A stretch of DNA of 64,000 bases from Halichondria panicea. Taxonomy: Eukaryota > Porifera > Demospongiae > Suberitida > Halichondriidae. This document shows positions 38,471 through 48,300 of this stretch, one piece after another (positions within the stretch are counted from its first letter, which is position 1; every line of letters starts with the position of its first letter). The position numbers and the translations under genes were made by a program. The stretch spans positions 744,001-808,000 of the forward strand of contig NC_087381.1 of assembly GCF_963675165.1 (NCBI RefSeq), written 5' to 3'. The notes below the pieces were generated by a model that searched no databases, was not told where the DNA came from, and saw nothing but the letters and a program-made list of their open reading frames with translations.

Positions 38471-39906
38471 CGATTTGCATGTAATGTACGTATATGCATC
38501 AAAAGTCTACATGCACTTGAGCATAAAGGCATTTGACTCGATCCCATCCAATATTCATGAATGTATGTTTTTATTGGCTCCAATGTGCACGTACACATGC
38601 AATGTACATTGTATCTTTCTAGCTACACATGTACATCATGTAGTCACACGCTTTTGTCTTATACACCCTCACACACACATTCAGTGCTGGGATCTCTAAT
38701 GAAGCTAAGATGTTTCTACTGTGGGAGAAAACACTAGGCCTACTGCTGAGACAGATTCGTTATGAAGGTACCAATTCGGACTTGACCCCATCCCATTTCA
38801 GCACGATAGCTGCAAGTATGCTCAGGTACGGAGAGGACAAAGCCTCCGAGGGTCTACTAGGAGCAATCGGGTTCGGGAAGAAGTCTGTCTACAGCTACGA
38901 GTGAGTGTGTGGGTGTGGTGTGGAAGGGAGTGTGTGGGTGTAGTGTGGAAGTGAGTGTGTGCATGGGTGTGGTGTGGAAGGGAACGTGATATAGGTTGCG
39001 TAATTATATATGTATAGGATCTTACGCTTTGGGATTGATATATACTGTGTGTATTAATTATCAATTCTGCATGTATAATTATATCTAGGTATCGCATTAT
39101 ACAATGTTTTGCGAGTATCAAACATAACTTTTGCAACTTTGCGAGTGCTAATGTCTTCGCAAAACGCAAATACCTATAATTATATACAGTTGTACTATAA
39201 TACTGGTATGACATCACGGCAATTCTTGCCAGATTGCAAAGTGAGTATTACTTTCTGCTTCAGGATTTGGTTCATTTGCAAAGGTTTTTCACTCACAAAA
39301 CATTGTAGTAATAGGGCATACTAATTATGGCCTTACTCACATGCGTGTACATATTCATGAGCTATAGGGCATATAATTATGATCTGAAATGCCTCTCTCT
39401 ATAAGCTTTCAAAAAAATGTATCGGACCAACGGAACTAAAGTTATGGTCGTTAAAAGATGCTCTATTACGCTACGTATTCTTATATTATTGATTTCAGAT
39501 GTCTCCTCTTTTCCTCTGCAGATTTCGACTCATCTCTCGAGCGATGGCTGCCTTCCTCCATTGTCAGATGCCTGTAGATCAATCACAGACCACTCAGCTC
39601 AGGGTCGTACCCAACGCCCCTGGGCATGTGCGAGACACCCTCAAGGGTCAAACAAATACACCGTCTACACCACTGTTCTCTAGTAAAACACCCACTAAAC
39701 AAGCCGAACAAACTCTCAATAGTCTAGAAAGTTTAATTGCCAACAAGAATTATCAACACCTAAAAGAGCACATTATTTATAGTCGAGACTTTGTTAAGGA
39801 TCCTTCGCATTGTGTTATGGATTCTAATAAACTTTTAATGCATCTGTGCACTGCTTTGTATGATAGTTATCGGTTTTTAGACTTGATGAAAGTTTTGGAA
39901 GTATGA
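13656..39906 (+). CDS. EPG5: EPG5-like autophagosome-lysosome tethering protein (51 exons, 2,724 aa)
   Basis: EPG5 is a Rab7/LC3-binding tether promoting autophagosome-lysosome fusion. Exons: 13656-13710, 13772-13806, 14899-15619, 16663-16772, 17006-17170, 17368-17490, 17802-17922, 18431-18576, 18901-19063, 19199-19325, 19452-19566, 19868-19985, 20169-20319, 20812-21000, 21344-21555, 22291-22442, 22949-23089, 24212-24376, 24490-24612, 24856-25015, 25346-25523, 25702-25842, 26190-26310, 27114-27205, 27326-27434, 27762-27866, 28092-28229, 28555-28721, 28808-28996, 29250-29373, 29729-29870, 29982-30156, 30380-30548, 30854-31028, 31187-31320, 31581-31775, 31841-31972, 32190-32271, 33302-33592, 34405-34495, 34732-34826, 35412-35676, 35941-36049, 36159-36223, 36446-36535, 36613-36673, 37025-37169, 37444-37617, 38042-38369, 38685-38900, 39522-39906. 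Every junction keeps frame. Hallmarks: basic start [46 protein letters not shown] (LIR-like, ~W620), [28 protein letters not shown]. Length is close to human EPG5 (~2,580). The acceptor of exon 24 is ambiguous by 6 or 12 bases. Confidence 0.95.
13921..14112. repeat. Four exact-period 48-bp tandem repeats in EPG5 intron 2
   Basis: Units start at 13921, 13969, 14017 and 14065, each beginning GTACCCTAGTAACCAGTAGG; only the last few bases differ (GGAT versus GTGT). No gaps between units. The near identity implies recent expansion. Confidence 0.95.
14263..14509. mobile_element. hAT-like MITE with 9-bp flanking direct repeat, EPG5 intron 2
   Basis: A 247-bp element beginning CAGAGGAGGTCCGACAACCG and ending with its inverse. 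It is flanked by the direct repeat AGGGTGGCC (14254-14262 and 14510-14518), which reads as a target-site duplication of 8-9 bp. CAGAG termini and 8-bp duplications are typical of hAT elements. It has inserted into another dispersed repeat (GAGGGTGGCCTGCTAACACAGG type). Confidence 0.85.
14899..15619 (+). other. EPG5: EPG5 exon 3: low-complexity N-terminal region with PEQ repeats
   Basis: This 721-bp exon, the largest of the gene, encodes residues ~31-270: an acidic disordered stretch with imperfect repeats of the form (V/L)xPEQASVLxPEQ (about 15140-15290). It ends in ELLYPQL, which matches the LYPQL/LYPELPSQL motifs of vertebrate EPG5 upstream of the folded region. The repeats are not known from vertebrate EPG5 and may be lineage-specific. 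Confidence 0.8.
15711..16352. mobile_element. Diverged inverted-repeat element, EPG5 intron 3
   Basis: The left end (TAAATGTAAATATTTTGAGA, GGAACATTTCTAAGAAA) is mirrored at the right end (TTTTTAGAAATGTTCCAATC). The internal TTTCCATGG and AAAGGTGGTGG blocks match the element at 47409-48009, so the two are members of one family. Confidence 0.7.
17550..17763. mobile_element. CCGTATAGCGGGTA-type MITE, EPG5 intron 6
   Basis: About 214 bp with ends TACCGTATAGCGGGTAATTT and AATTACCCGCTATACAGTA and inverted inner sequence (GGGGTAAA / TTTACCCC). It closely resembles, in inverse orientation, the element at 62005-62369. Confidence 0.85.
18020..18300. mobile_element. Second palindromic MITE of the GCCATAACTTGAATTC family, EPG5 intron 7
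   Basis: Arms GCTGCCATAACTTGAATTCC and its imperfect inverse enclose the same central GGCAAATTAGGGCCC block seen in the element at 5189-5499. Confidence 0.75.
18583..18700. repeat. ~20-bp tandem repeat directly after an EPG5 5' splice site
   Basis: About six units of CCTTTGATGTAGTCTATGAAC begin within 7 bp of the end of exon 8 (18576). A related repeat (CCTTTGATGTAGTTAATGAA) follows exon 37 at about 31990-32070. Confidence 0.85.
19740..19867. repeat. (CA)n-rich tract forming the acceptor of EPG5 exon 12
   Basis: CA and CCCA repeats run without interruption into the AG at 19866-19867. There is no conventional polypyrimidine tract. Confidence 0.9.
20482..20711. mobile_element. CCGTATAGCG-type MITE, EPG5 intron 13
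   Basis: Ends TACCGTATAGCGTGAAATTT and AAATTTCGCGCTATACGGTA, about 230 bp; the sub-family also includes 60755-60990 (CGAAATTTTCG, CACGAAAA blocks). Confidence 0.85.
21720..21853. mobile_element. 134-bp near-palindrome, EPG5 intron 15
   Basis: Left arm TAGACACTGTTTAGGAAGTT and its inverse at the right; the arms are ~40 bp with few mismatches. It is followed at 21928-21995 by three ~20-bp direct repeats (GAAGTACATGATTTTCTATT). Confidence 0.8.
23093..23929. mobile_element. Large inverted-repeat element made of minisatellite arms, EPG5 intron 17
   Basis: The left end (CTATGGGGTGCC, TTTTGGTGGTATTTA) is mirrored by the right end (TAAATACCACCAAAA, GGCACCCCATAG). Each arm then carries many ~20-bp units of GAGGGTATTTACTAAACAA: left at 23160-23430, and inverse orientation CCCTCAGTTGTTTACTAAAT at 23605-23880. 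The element starts within about 4 bases of the 5' splice site at 23089/23090. Confidence 0.9.
25861..26158. mobile_element. MITE of the TACCGTATTACTAGAAT family, EPG5 intron 22
   Basis: Begins TACCGTATTACTAGAATATT and ends ATTAATACGGTA. Internal TTTTGCGAATGAGCC and AGGTTTTGTGATTTT blocks are shared, inverted, with 11821-12023 and with 29411-29653. Confidence 0.75.
26468..27100 (+). repeat. ~650-bp dispersed repeat, copy 1, EPG5 intron 23
   Basis: Matches 33734-34370 over nearly its whole length with small indels. Shared blocks include TAGAGGAATCACATGAGCCT, AACCATAGAGTCTATGGTTT, TGGGAGTGGTCCCGCC and CCAACCCAGTTAGCCTTGTG. Both copies are the same way round, are bordered by (CA)n on both sides, and end immediately before an EPG5 exon. 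Confidence 0.9.
28722..28807 (+). other. EPG5: 86-bp EPG5 intron with GT-rich 5' end and CA-rich 3' end
   Basis: The intron begins GTAAGTGGGTTGTGTGGGGT followed by (GT)n and ends in ACCACACACACACACACACAG. The two halves are complementary over most of their length, leaving only ~25 nt between. It is the clearest of at least six introns with this layout. Confidence 0.9.
29024..29194. mobile_element. CCGTATAGCGGGTA-type MITE, EPG5 intron 29
   Basis: Ends TATCGTATAGCGGTAATTTT and AATAACCCGCTATACGGTA; related short copy at 30206-30333. Confidence 0.8.
30206..30333. mobile_element. Short CCGTATAGTGGGT-type MITE, EPG5 intron 32
   Basis: Starts AACCGTATAGTGGGTTATTT and ends AATAATCCGCTATACAGTA. It shares the internal CAGCTCAGGATAGTGA block with 29024-29194. 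Confidence 0.75.
32481..32975 (-). CDS. Nested antisense exon: type II membrane coiled-coil protein (partial gene?)
   Basis: Lies wholly within EPG5 intron 38 on the opposite strand. It encodes ~165 residues: a short basic N-terminus ([11 protein letters not shown]), one hydrophobic helix at about residues 11-38 ([18 protein letters not shown]...), a heptad coiled coil ([19 protein letters not shown]), then a segment with two Cys ([22 protein letters not shown]). The frame runs on to 32352, but DM|GTAAGG at 32481/32480 is a strong 5' splice site, so the true exon probably ends there. The membrane-anchor plus coiled-coil plus G-P-K-G order suggests a collagen-like or other extracellular protein. 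Downstream exons were not found; it may be a fragment. Confidence 0.5.
33734..34370 (+). repeat. ~650-bp dispersed repeat, copy 2, EPG5 intron 39
   Basis: Second copy of the repeat at 26468-27100, again between two (CA)n tracts and directly upstream of an exon (exon 40 starts at 34405 after a (CA)n acceptor). Confidence 0.9.
34935..35290. repeat. 78-79-bp tandem repeat (5 units), EPG5 intron 41
   Basis: Units begin at 34935, 35013, 35091, 35170 and 35249 with TATAGAGGGTGGCCTGCTAA and contain GGAGACTTTGGGGCC. Single diverged units or inverse fragments occur at about 14510-14550, 16830-16895, 30640-30725 and 49890-49960, so the tandem array grew from a dispersed repeat. Confidence 0.9.
38385..38467. 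repeat. (GT)n tract after the 5' splice site of EPG5 exon 49
   Basis: About 80 bp of GT/GC-GT repeats starting 15 bp into intron 49 (38370-38684), whose 3' end is CA-rich (ACCCTCACACACACATTCAG). Confidence 0.95.
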
Positions 39907-40343
39907 TTAATTTATGTGTGTTTGTGTTCTGCACTGTGTTAAAATTAAGACTGAATAATAATTATTTCCACATAATTATAGAGAGCACTATATAATTATA
40001 AGTGCAAACCCTCGGCTTAACAGACCATGCATGCCGATGATGCATACAGATCAATCGTGCTGGGATCGAGTGCATGATAGATATACATGCCAATACGGTA
40101 AATGCAGTAATAATTTATACTAGTGTTCAAGCTGGCGCTGTGCTAATTAATGCCTCTCGCCATGTTTTTGCTTTCGCTCAAAAATATTAGAGTGTTATAG
40201 AAAGGTTAATAATTTGCAATAATTATGATTTCAAATTGACAAAATAGGTGTTAGCAATTGAATGAACATTAAACACAGTAACGAATAATATACAAATTGA
40301 AAATAATGTATATAGAAAAGGTTGGTTTGTGGCTTACCTGGAC

Positions 40344-40909
40344 GTACAGTACTTTTCGAATCATTCAAAGTTGAATGTTGAAGTGAGTACTCACCACTAA
40401 ACCACAACAAAGCTGATCTCATGATTATGATCTGCCCACAAGCTTCATAATTATGTACAAATGTATGTGTATCTTTGCTTGAACTTCTCCTAAGTAAGTG
40501 CCTAGATTTTCAAAGGGTATATTTGTATATATAGCACTAGCTGTACGGATTCAACATAGGATGAGGACCATGCATGCATGCCTTTGCTACTTTGGCTCGA
40601 CATCTCCACTTCTCCCGAACAAATTAATGCTCTATTCTTTTACAGTACTTTTGCTGATGTACATTAATTCTCTTACTTGGTTTGCTTAAGTAGTGTAGCA
40701 ACACTCTGCACCTCAAGTCATTTGAATATGCATCTATAGATGAATTAACACCCACACATGTAGTCAGTGCTGTGTATTATCATGCATGCCATGGGCATCA
40801 TCACGCTGACAGGCTGTGACAGCCACCTACAGTTGTATCAGCTTTGTGGTTTAGTACTCACTTCAACATTCAACTTTGAATGATTCACCTACTTGAAAAG
40901 TACTGTACC
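40344..40909. mobile_element. 566-bp inverted-repeat element
   Basis: The left arm (TACAGTACTTTTCGAATCAT, CAAAGTTGAATGTTGAAGTG, AGTACTCACCACTAAACCAC) is mirrored at 40837-40909 with a few differences. Arms are ~70 bp; no coding sequence inside. Confidence 0.85.
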
Positions 40910-41256
40910 TCAACAAAGAAGAAAATTGATTCTGATTCTGCAAAATGGATTCTCTTACACATATTGAGCGCGCATGCGCATTAGATCTACATCCAAGAAT
41001 ATTTAGGCCGGGCCGGGTCTGCAAGTTCAGTACGTGTTAGTGTCTATTCATAGTATCAACTTTTGATGACTATAATTATAGTCTCAGCTCATGATCAGCC
41101 GCACCGTCATGCATGCATGAGCATTGCCTAGCGCCTGTTCTTATCTTAGATAGAAAATCATGTAGCAGTGCAAAGTACAGAACAATAGCCAATCAGGTTG
41201 CAGGATTTTGGCGCATGTCTACTGTACGTAGTCTACATAACCATCCTAGATCCTAG

Positions 41257-42780
41257 CATAGATGATACAGTACTGACGTGGATGTGAAACGGCCTAGTAT
41301 CCGGAGGGGTCCACGGGAATTGTCTGAAGCTATCATCGTAACGAGCAGATTATGTTAGAAACCCTGTAACTGTCATGTTTATATAGCAACCAGAGCGTAG
41401 TAAACAGTGTTCCGTGTCTGAAAACTGGTGAAAATGACCGGCACACATTGATACTTGCAGTGGGCTTGTAGGTAAGACTAGTTCTCTAAGCTCATGGGAG
41501 AATATCATATTTTAGCATAAATTTTCCTGTAAAAATACTTTGTGTGAGATTTTTGGCTTGGACAGTAAATATTCAGGTTACCATTCAGTAGTAATACTTG
41601 AAGTACACTGTAAACTATGAGGAGAATCTATGTTTGACAACTGTTATGAAAGTTTAAGTGCTATAGAAAGGGCTAAAGCATGAGTTAGTTGCACTTTTTG
41701 CGTGAGATTATTTCTAAACCTGTTGAACCTACTTTTTGCATATTTAGTTGATGAAAACCTTCGTGTATTGATGCAGCAGGAGAATCTATTAACTAAGCAT
41801 ACAGTAAAGTTATTGGAAAAATACAGCCTCAAGAAAAATATGTAAAATCCATGTACATGTTAAACAAAAATTAATGCTACGTTCTTATTACAACTACATT
41901 GTCTACAATTATATGATTTCTATCAATAAGTTCACACGTACATGTACATGTCATTCCCAAATTGCAGTGTTGTCTTTCGCTGAGCTAAGATATCAATTGG
42001 CAAATGTTAGCTAATTATACTATCAAGTGAAATTTATCCCAGGACCTACTCGAGTGCTACTTCTCTAGGCAACACCATCGGTGAAGACAGCAATTAACGT
42101 CCAACCTCTTTTCAAGTGCCGTGTATCTACACTTGTATAGGAATTTCGAACCGGCAAGTTGGAATGTGTCTCTCTCACAGCCACTTCGTAAACGATCAAG
42201 AAACAGTTTATCGTGTACTATAAATTAATACTCTCAGACTATTATAAAATTATATTATCATAATTATCATGCATGTACACGTATACAGATCATCAACAAT
42301 TTTCACTCGTTTGCTTATCTCATGCTAGTGTTATGAGTCAGCCACGCTTCTTTTGATCTACATGCATGCTACCAACATTGAGTGACTTGCTTTTGGATAT
42401 AATTACATGGGTACACGGGTAGATCTACTATAAAATAATAATTAATATCATCTTGCACTGGACTGTACTTCCTCTACTCATTCTACCTCCTCACAGTCAC
42501 TACTACTGTCTTCGCTTAATACACTTGCAGCATCAATATCCTCTCTGTTAATGCATATCGCATAGATTCTCTTTTATCTGTCTCTGGCCAGTTCTGCCAA
42601 CTCACTTACACAGCTGCTTGGTATAACCTCGATAATTCCCTCGGCGTTTATTTGGATCAAATTGCCTAATTTACGGAAACTAGTAAATTACCTCGGATAT
42701 GCCCGTTACTATGATAGCTTCAAGCAGAATACCGGAATCCGGAAACGTTTCACATCCACGTCAGTACTGTATCATCTATG
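41257..42780. mobile_element. 1.5-kb non-autonomous element just upstream of the SRCR receptor
   Basis: The ends CATAGATGATACAGTACTGA and the exact inverse (inverted identity over at least 38 bp, through GACGTGGATGTGAAACG) are flanked by a direct repeat of ATCCTAG/GATCCTAGCA (41249-41258 and 42780-42789). The exact border is ambiguous because the duplication overlaps the end. No transposase ORF is visible. Confidence 0.85.
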
Positions 42781-42817
42781 ATCCTAGCAACCGTTGTAAA
42801 AGAGACAAAAAAAAATT

Positions 42818-45305
42818 ATGGCGAGTGCACTAAGCTGGCTGGTTTTGGCTGCTCTAATAACTCTGGGCTCCTCTACACATTGTGAGTTTAATTAATTATC
42901 AGTATAAAGCTTGACTTAGCTATATAATTATTGTATTAGCAGAGTTTTGCGCTACAGTAAAATTCAAGGCACTATCTAATTCCAAATATAAAGCTGCGCT
43001 TGTGTTGACAATCATATTAATTTCCCAAAAGAAGTGAACCATTTGTTGGGCGGAGTCCAACCAACGCTGCGCTCATGGTTGGGTACCAGTACATTTGTTT
43101 TACTGCAAGAAATGTGCAGCCCAATCAGATAGCTGCGTTCAAGTGGGAAACCTTACAGCTCAATTTAGCTGACAAGCTGGGTCACTGTATTTCTCCAGAA
43201 AATGCAGAAAACAGCTCCTGCTGCTGGATATCTATAGGCTACTAGAAAAGAAGCATAGTCTATCTTAGCATCTATATGAATGAAGTTTGAACAGTAGCAT
43301 CTTTGTTAATTGGGACTTGTCTTTGTTTGTTTTGTTCAGCTAACAATAAGGACAAAACCTCTGTTATAATTATGTGCATTATTTGGTCTCGAAAAGATTC
43401 TTCAGAAGCCTTGTGGTAGTCTTATAGCTGGTTGTACCTCTCCTTGTGCTAGATGTCTGAACTGAAAAGTTTATTTTTGCCTGTACTAAATCTTAGGCTA
43501 CAGTATTCTTTTACTTTCTCTAAGAGTTCTGGGGTCTTTCTTGAATTCCAAAGCAACTATAGCTCAGCTAGCTAGCTGGACAATAGCATCCCAGATAGCT
43601 AATTGTCCTGAGCCATGCGGTTGTCAGCCACTTAAGATTAAATAATAATTTTTATTCATACTCGGTTTCAAGTACAAGTCGAACTTACTGCTACGTGTAG
43701 TGTACTGATACCCAACCCAGAGCGCAGCGTTGGTTGAACTCTGCCCAACTAGTGAACCATAGCTTCCTAAAGTGTTGCCTTAGCCTTAAAAATGAGTTTT
43801 TTAGCATAATTATAATGAGTTTATTTGTGTGTATGTTGCTGTATACGAGATTACCATAAGACATTGACCCTACAAATATTAACCTCCTTCACACTCTCGT
43901 TAATCCGGTTACTCTTGGAAACAGTGCAGCTTGGCCGGAATAGCAAGGTGGCTGTATTTCAGCAAATAGCCTCGGCTTAAAAACAACCTTACCTCGAATC
44001 TAATAACTATTTGCGGTTCTTGTCTCGAGGATAATGAAGGAATTCTGCTCTCTCTCTATTTAAGTTTTATCGGCCAAACCACACCCAAAGCGTCATATCT
44101 GGCCATATAATAAAATTACATTGTAAACTTAGTTCGGCCAGGGGCGTAGCCAGGATTTTGAGGAAGGGGTGCTTTCACTGAAGAAAGAGGGCGCAAAGCG
44201 CCCGATTTTTAGCTGCGCAGTGTCGAAATTTGGTTAACCGGAAGCCACACCTCTTATTTATGATGCCGTAATTAATGGTTGGGCGTGGCCCAATCTTCTT
44301 TTTGCATAGAGAAGCCTATTTAGCTACGAAAGAGAACTACCGTAAAAACTCAATTTAAAGCGACACTTTTAAATAATTACGTTTTGCAAAAGTATACGGT
44401 TTTAATGTACACAAAAAAATGAATTTATATGGTGCTATATGGGCGAAATGCCAAGTGTCGCCTTAAATCGAGGTTTACGGTAGTCTATAGATCTAAAGCT
44501 GACAGTTTAAAGACCAATTCGTTTTGCTTGTATACTATTATATAGCTAGCTAACTGCAGCAAGATCTGGAAGAGAAGGGGGTGCTCAGCTAGACAATCAG
44601 GTACACTTTGTGTACAATCTCAGATAGAAAGGGGGTGCTTGAGCACCATGAGTCCGGCCTCCCCTGGCTACGCCCCTGGTTCCAGCACTGGCCAGTAGCT
44701 ATACGGAATAGCGAGTGGCCGTCTTCTGTTCAGGGTGGTATATCGAGGTGGCTGTACTTCAGAGAATCCGAATAGCGATAGTCTACTGTATTTTCTTTCG
44801 GATAGAGTCAGTAGCAGTAGTAGATCTATTATAGTAGTAGACTTTCACCAAGGTGACTATATTGTGGCAAATAATTATATATCAGGAAAAACGCACATTT
44901 GCCACATGCACTCTGCGTCAAAACCACACATTTTTTTACAGTAAAGTACAGCCCAGATGGCCGTGACCCATTCACCGTGGGCCACACCCATCTAAGAGTA
45001 ACCAGCTTCTTAGGTACAATCGTTATTGTACATTGATCTCTTGCTGCATAGCTATGATCACGCCCGTTGACCTGCATGTGGAGGCTTAATTATAGCCATC
45101 TTGTGTTGAAGAGCACCTTCCGTGATTTTGCCGTCAGCTGAGCTAGGAGTCTTTGTACTGTCAAGTATGCCGGCTCCTTTCTAAAAAAAAAGCAACTTGA
45201 AAACCACCTTGAAATCTGTGCATATCTGCATGGGGCTGTATGCTATTAATGCCTCGGTGCGCATAAATTATACGCAAGCGAGATTTACCATTACAGTAGT
45301 GTGTT

Positions 45306-45361
<56 letters not shown>

Positions 45362-48300
45362 TAGACTGCCCAAAATGTTTGTCATGATATAATGTGTGTA
45401 TATTATTGCTAATAGCTAGTAGATGTTATGTAGCTTGACACCTCCACTGCATGAGGCATTAACACTCGCGGTACTTTCATTATTCTATATATCCTACAGC
45501 TATTCTTGGAGACCTGAGGCTAGTAGATGACTTATTATTAACGGACGTCTCCGTTGGCATCGCTCAAATTTATAATGTGGGGCCTAGCTGGGACCTAGTG
45601 TGTGGAATAGATTTCACCCCAGAGAATGCAATTGTGGCTTGTCGTGAACTAGGGTTCTCAGACTACGATCAGTACGGATATACTGGAGCTCTAGGGTGAG
45701 TATCATGCATGCATGTATGCGTGTATGACTAATTTGCATACAGCTGGTGCAATAATGGACAGGGCTGCATCTAAGATTTTAGATCGGGGGGGGGGGGGGC
45801 GAAAATTGGGCAAATGAAAAATGTAGGGGGGGGGTGAAATATCCCCCTCACCCCCCCTCAATGCAGCCCTGATGGGTATTTTATTGCTGGCCATAAAACG
45901 TTTAACAGGAGCAAAGGGGGAGGGAGGGTTAACGGTTTGATTTGGTATGGACAGTGCTGTTATATAGCTAGAGTATTGCTGACTCAGCACTTTACAACCC
46001 TCACAAAAAAACAAGTGTAGCTCCGCTTTGCAGGGTCGCCTGATTCTGGGAAAATTGCTCCACTCTGTACTGCACTCTATCTAGATTGTACTCAGCTTGT
46101 GTCAGTCAGTTAGCTCTATAGCTATGGAGTTTGGCAAAAACGGGGATCGGTGCGTTCTGGCGCAAATCGAAACATTTGGTAGTTTTTTCAAGTTATCACT
46201 GCTCGGACTGGAAGCGACTTGACCTATCCAAGTTTTCGCTGGATAATAGGCCCATGGCCATCTGTTAGTGTATGTAATTAGTTTGAATCAGTCTTGTTTT
46301 GTTTGTGCGTTACACGCCCTTTTACCTGACGCACTTTGATGTCTGATGGAGTTCGGCGACTTACTCTAGCATGCAGCTTTAATAAGTCATAGTACGCATG
46401 CCTAGGAAACTGAAGGTGTGGTCTTCAATGAGTATAAAAGCTAGCTCTAGCTCAGCTAACTTCATAGTGCAGTGCAGGCTCAGCTTCCAGCTATCCAGTA
46501 TAAGTTACAGTAATTAATGTAAAGCTTAAGGGAGGTGCTTGAGCACCCTGAGCCCCTAGCTGGATACGCCACTGTTTAATTTTTATAAGCGCACCCGGAT
46601 AATAGGCGCATAGAGGTCTGCTCTTTTCCCTATATGCATGCGCTTACTAACCACGGTATGCTTTATATAGCCCCGTTTACACGACACCTAATCCGGGTCG
46701 AATCCGGATTGAATCTGGGTCAGATTTTTCTGAGTAGTGGGCATAGTAAAATGACCACTAATTTCATTTGCGCAAACATTGGACTGATAGGAAGCTACAG
46801 GCTTACTCTAGAAACACCCACGAACATGTACAACACCTCAGAATTAGCCCTTTGTGCTTACTCACAGCTAAACCGCTTCTGACACAATCTGAACCACCTC
46901 CAAAGGTGGGTTGGCTAATCCGGATTAGAACCCGGATAAGGGCCATTTACACGAACGCGGTTAGGTTTAATCCGGATTCCAACCCGGATTAAAGGCCTCG
47001 TGTAAACGGGGCTTATGAGTGGGTAAATCCCCTTATTAATTGGTATTTAGCAAGGCCTCTGTCCTTCCGGTAGCAAAACACGTCCTCTTTGAACTTATTT
47101 ATTCAGCCCAAATTTTCCAATTGGATGGTATGTATCCCTGTCCTCTCTATATTGGCTCAGCGTTAATATTGTCATTTCTCCTTATACATGCAGTTTCATT
47201 GAACCATCTAGCCCAACTGGAGGCGCCTTAGCCTCATTTCTGTACAGGGTTGCATGCGTAGGAAATGAGAACAGATTAATTGAGTGCCCTCTTGAGAATG
47301 GTGATGCAACTGAGCAGTGTCCTGCGTCTGAAATTTTAGCCTTGGCCTGCACTGGAAATAAAACAAGTAAGTTGTGACACATGCACGAGTGAGCTTAGAG
47401 AGTAGATTACCACACATTTGTGAGTAGCTGTACTTAAATGTAAATATCTTTCGATTGGAACATTTCTAAGAAATGGTGTTGATACCAATGTGTATAGGTG
47501 AATGACCAAGCTACAACATACTCAAAAGTGTTTCCATGGAAACATAAGGTGGTGGATTTATGGTGATTAATAGAACAACAGCAAATTGTTATAGTGGGTA
47601 ATCGGTTAGAGTAATAAAACAGTAATCTTGATTTATAGACACTGTGAACATATGTAAGACGCATAAAGGGATGGTTAGGATACCTAAACCATTGAACAAT
47701 TATGTGATGAAGTCTAGGACCTTAGCTGTACAAGATTACTGTTTTATTACTCTAACCGATTACCCACTATAACAATTTGTTGTTGTTCTATTAATCACCA
47801 CAAACCCACCACCTTATGTTTCCATGGAAACATTTTTGAGTATGTTGTAGCTTGGTCATTCACCTACACATTAATGTGTAGGTGAATGACCAAGCTACAA
47901 CATAATTATATTGTGCTGATACCAATATTGGTATCAGCACAATTTCTTAGAAATGTTCCAATCGAAAGATATTTACATTTAAGTACAGCTACTCACAAAT
48001 TTGTGGTACAGTAGAACCTCGATTATCCGGACACCTTGGTTCCAGAAGCAGGCCGGATAAGTGAATATGCTGGATAATCGAATAGATAAACCACGCCTTG
48101 ATCCACCCACTTTATTGATGAACAGCAGTGCCACATGTTGTCTGCGCATGCGCAAAAGAAAAGCAGGCATGTCTCCATGGTAACAGCTGCAACGCGCATG
48201 CGCATTTGAGGGACACGCCCATTTTCTGAATTATGTAATCTGATTAAAAAGAAAACTGCCAAGCCGGATAATCGAGGTTCCGGATAATCGAGGGCCGGAT

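Larger units (their letters stand above)
39907..42817. other. Intergenic region between EPG5 and the SRCR receptor
   Basis: No supportable gene. It holds the EPG5 3' UTR, a dispersed fragment at about 40120-40186, and two inverted-repeat elements (40344-40909 and 41257-42780). Only 37 bp of non-element sequence separate the second element from the next ATG. Confidence 0.6.
45500..47366 (+). other. SRCR domain 1 (exons 2-3)
   Basis: Exons 45500-45695 and 47194-47366. The domain runs from DLRLVDD through LVCGIDFTPENAIVACRELGF to VACVGNENRLIECPLENG and ALACTG, with the usual SRCR cysteine pairs. It is the most divergent SRCR of the protein: it lacks the typical GR(V/L)E(V/I) strand and has TDVSVGIAQIYN instead. 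Confidence 0.85.

Noticed and set aside
38092..38598. 168-codon minus-strand ORF
   Set aside because: It is the antisense of EPG5 exon 49 plus the (GT)n tract; the sense frame is the conserved one.
45703..46014. Minus-strand 103-codon ORF
   Set aside because: Crosses the G/C-run MITE at 45760-45871 and has only low-complexity proline-rich translation.
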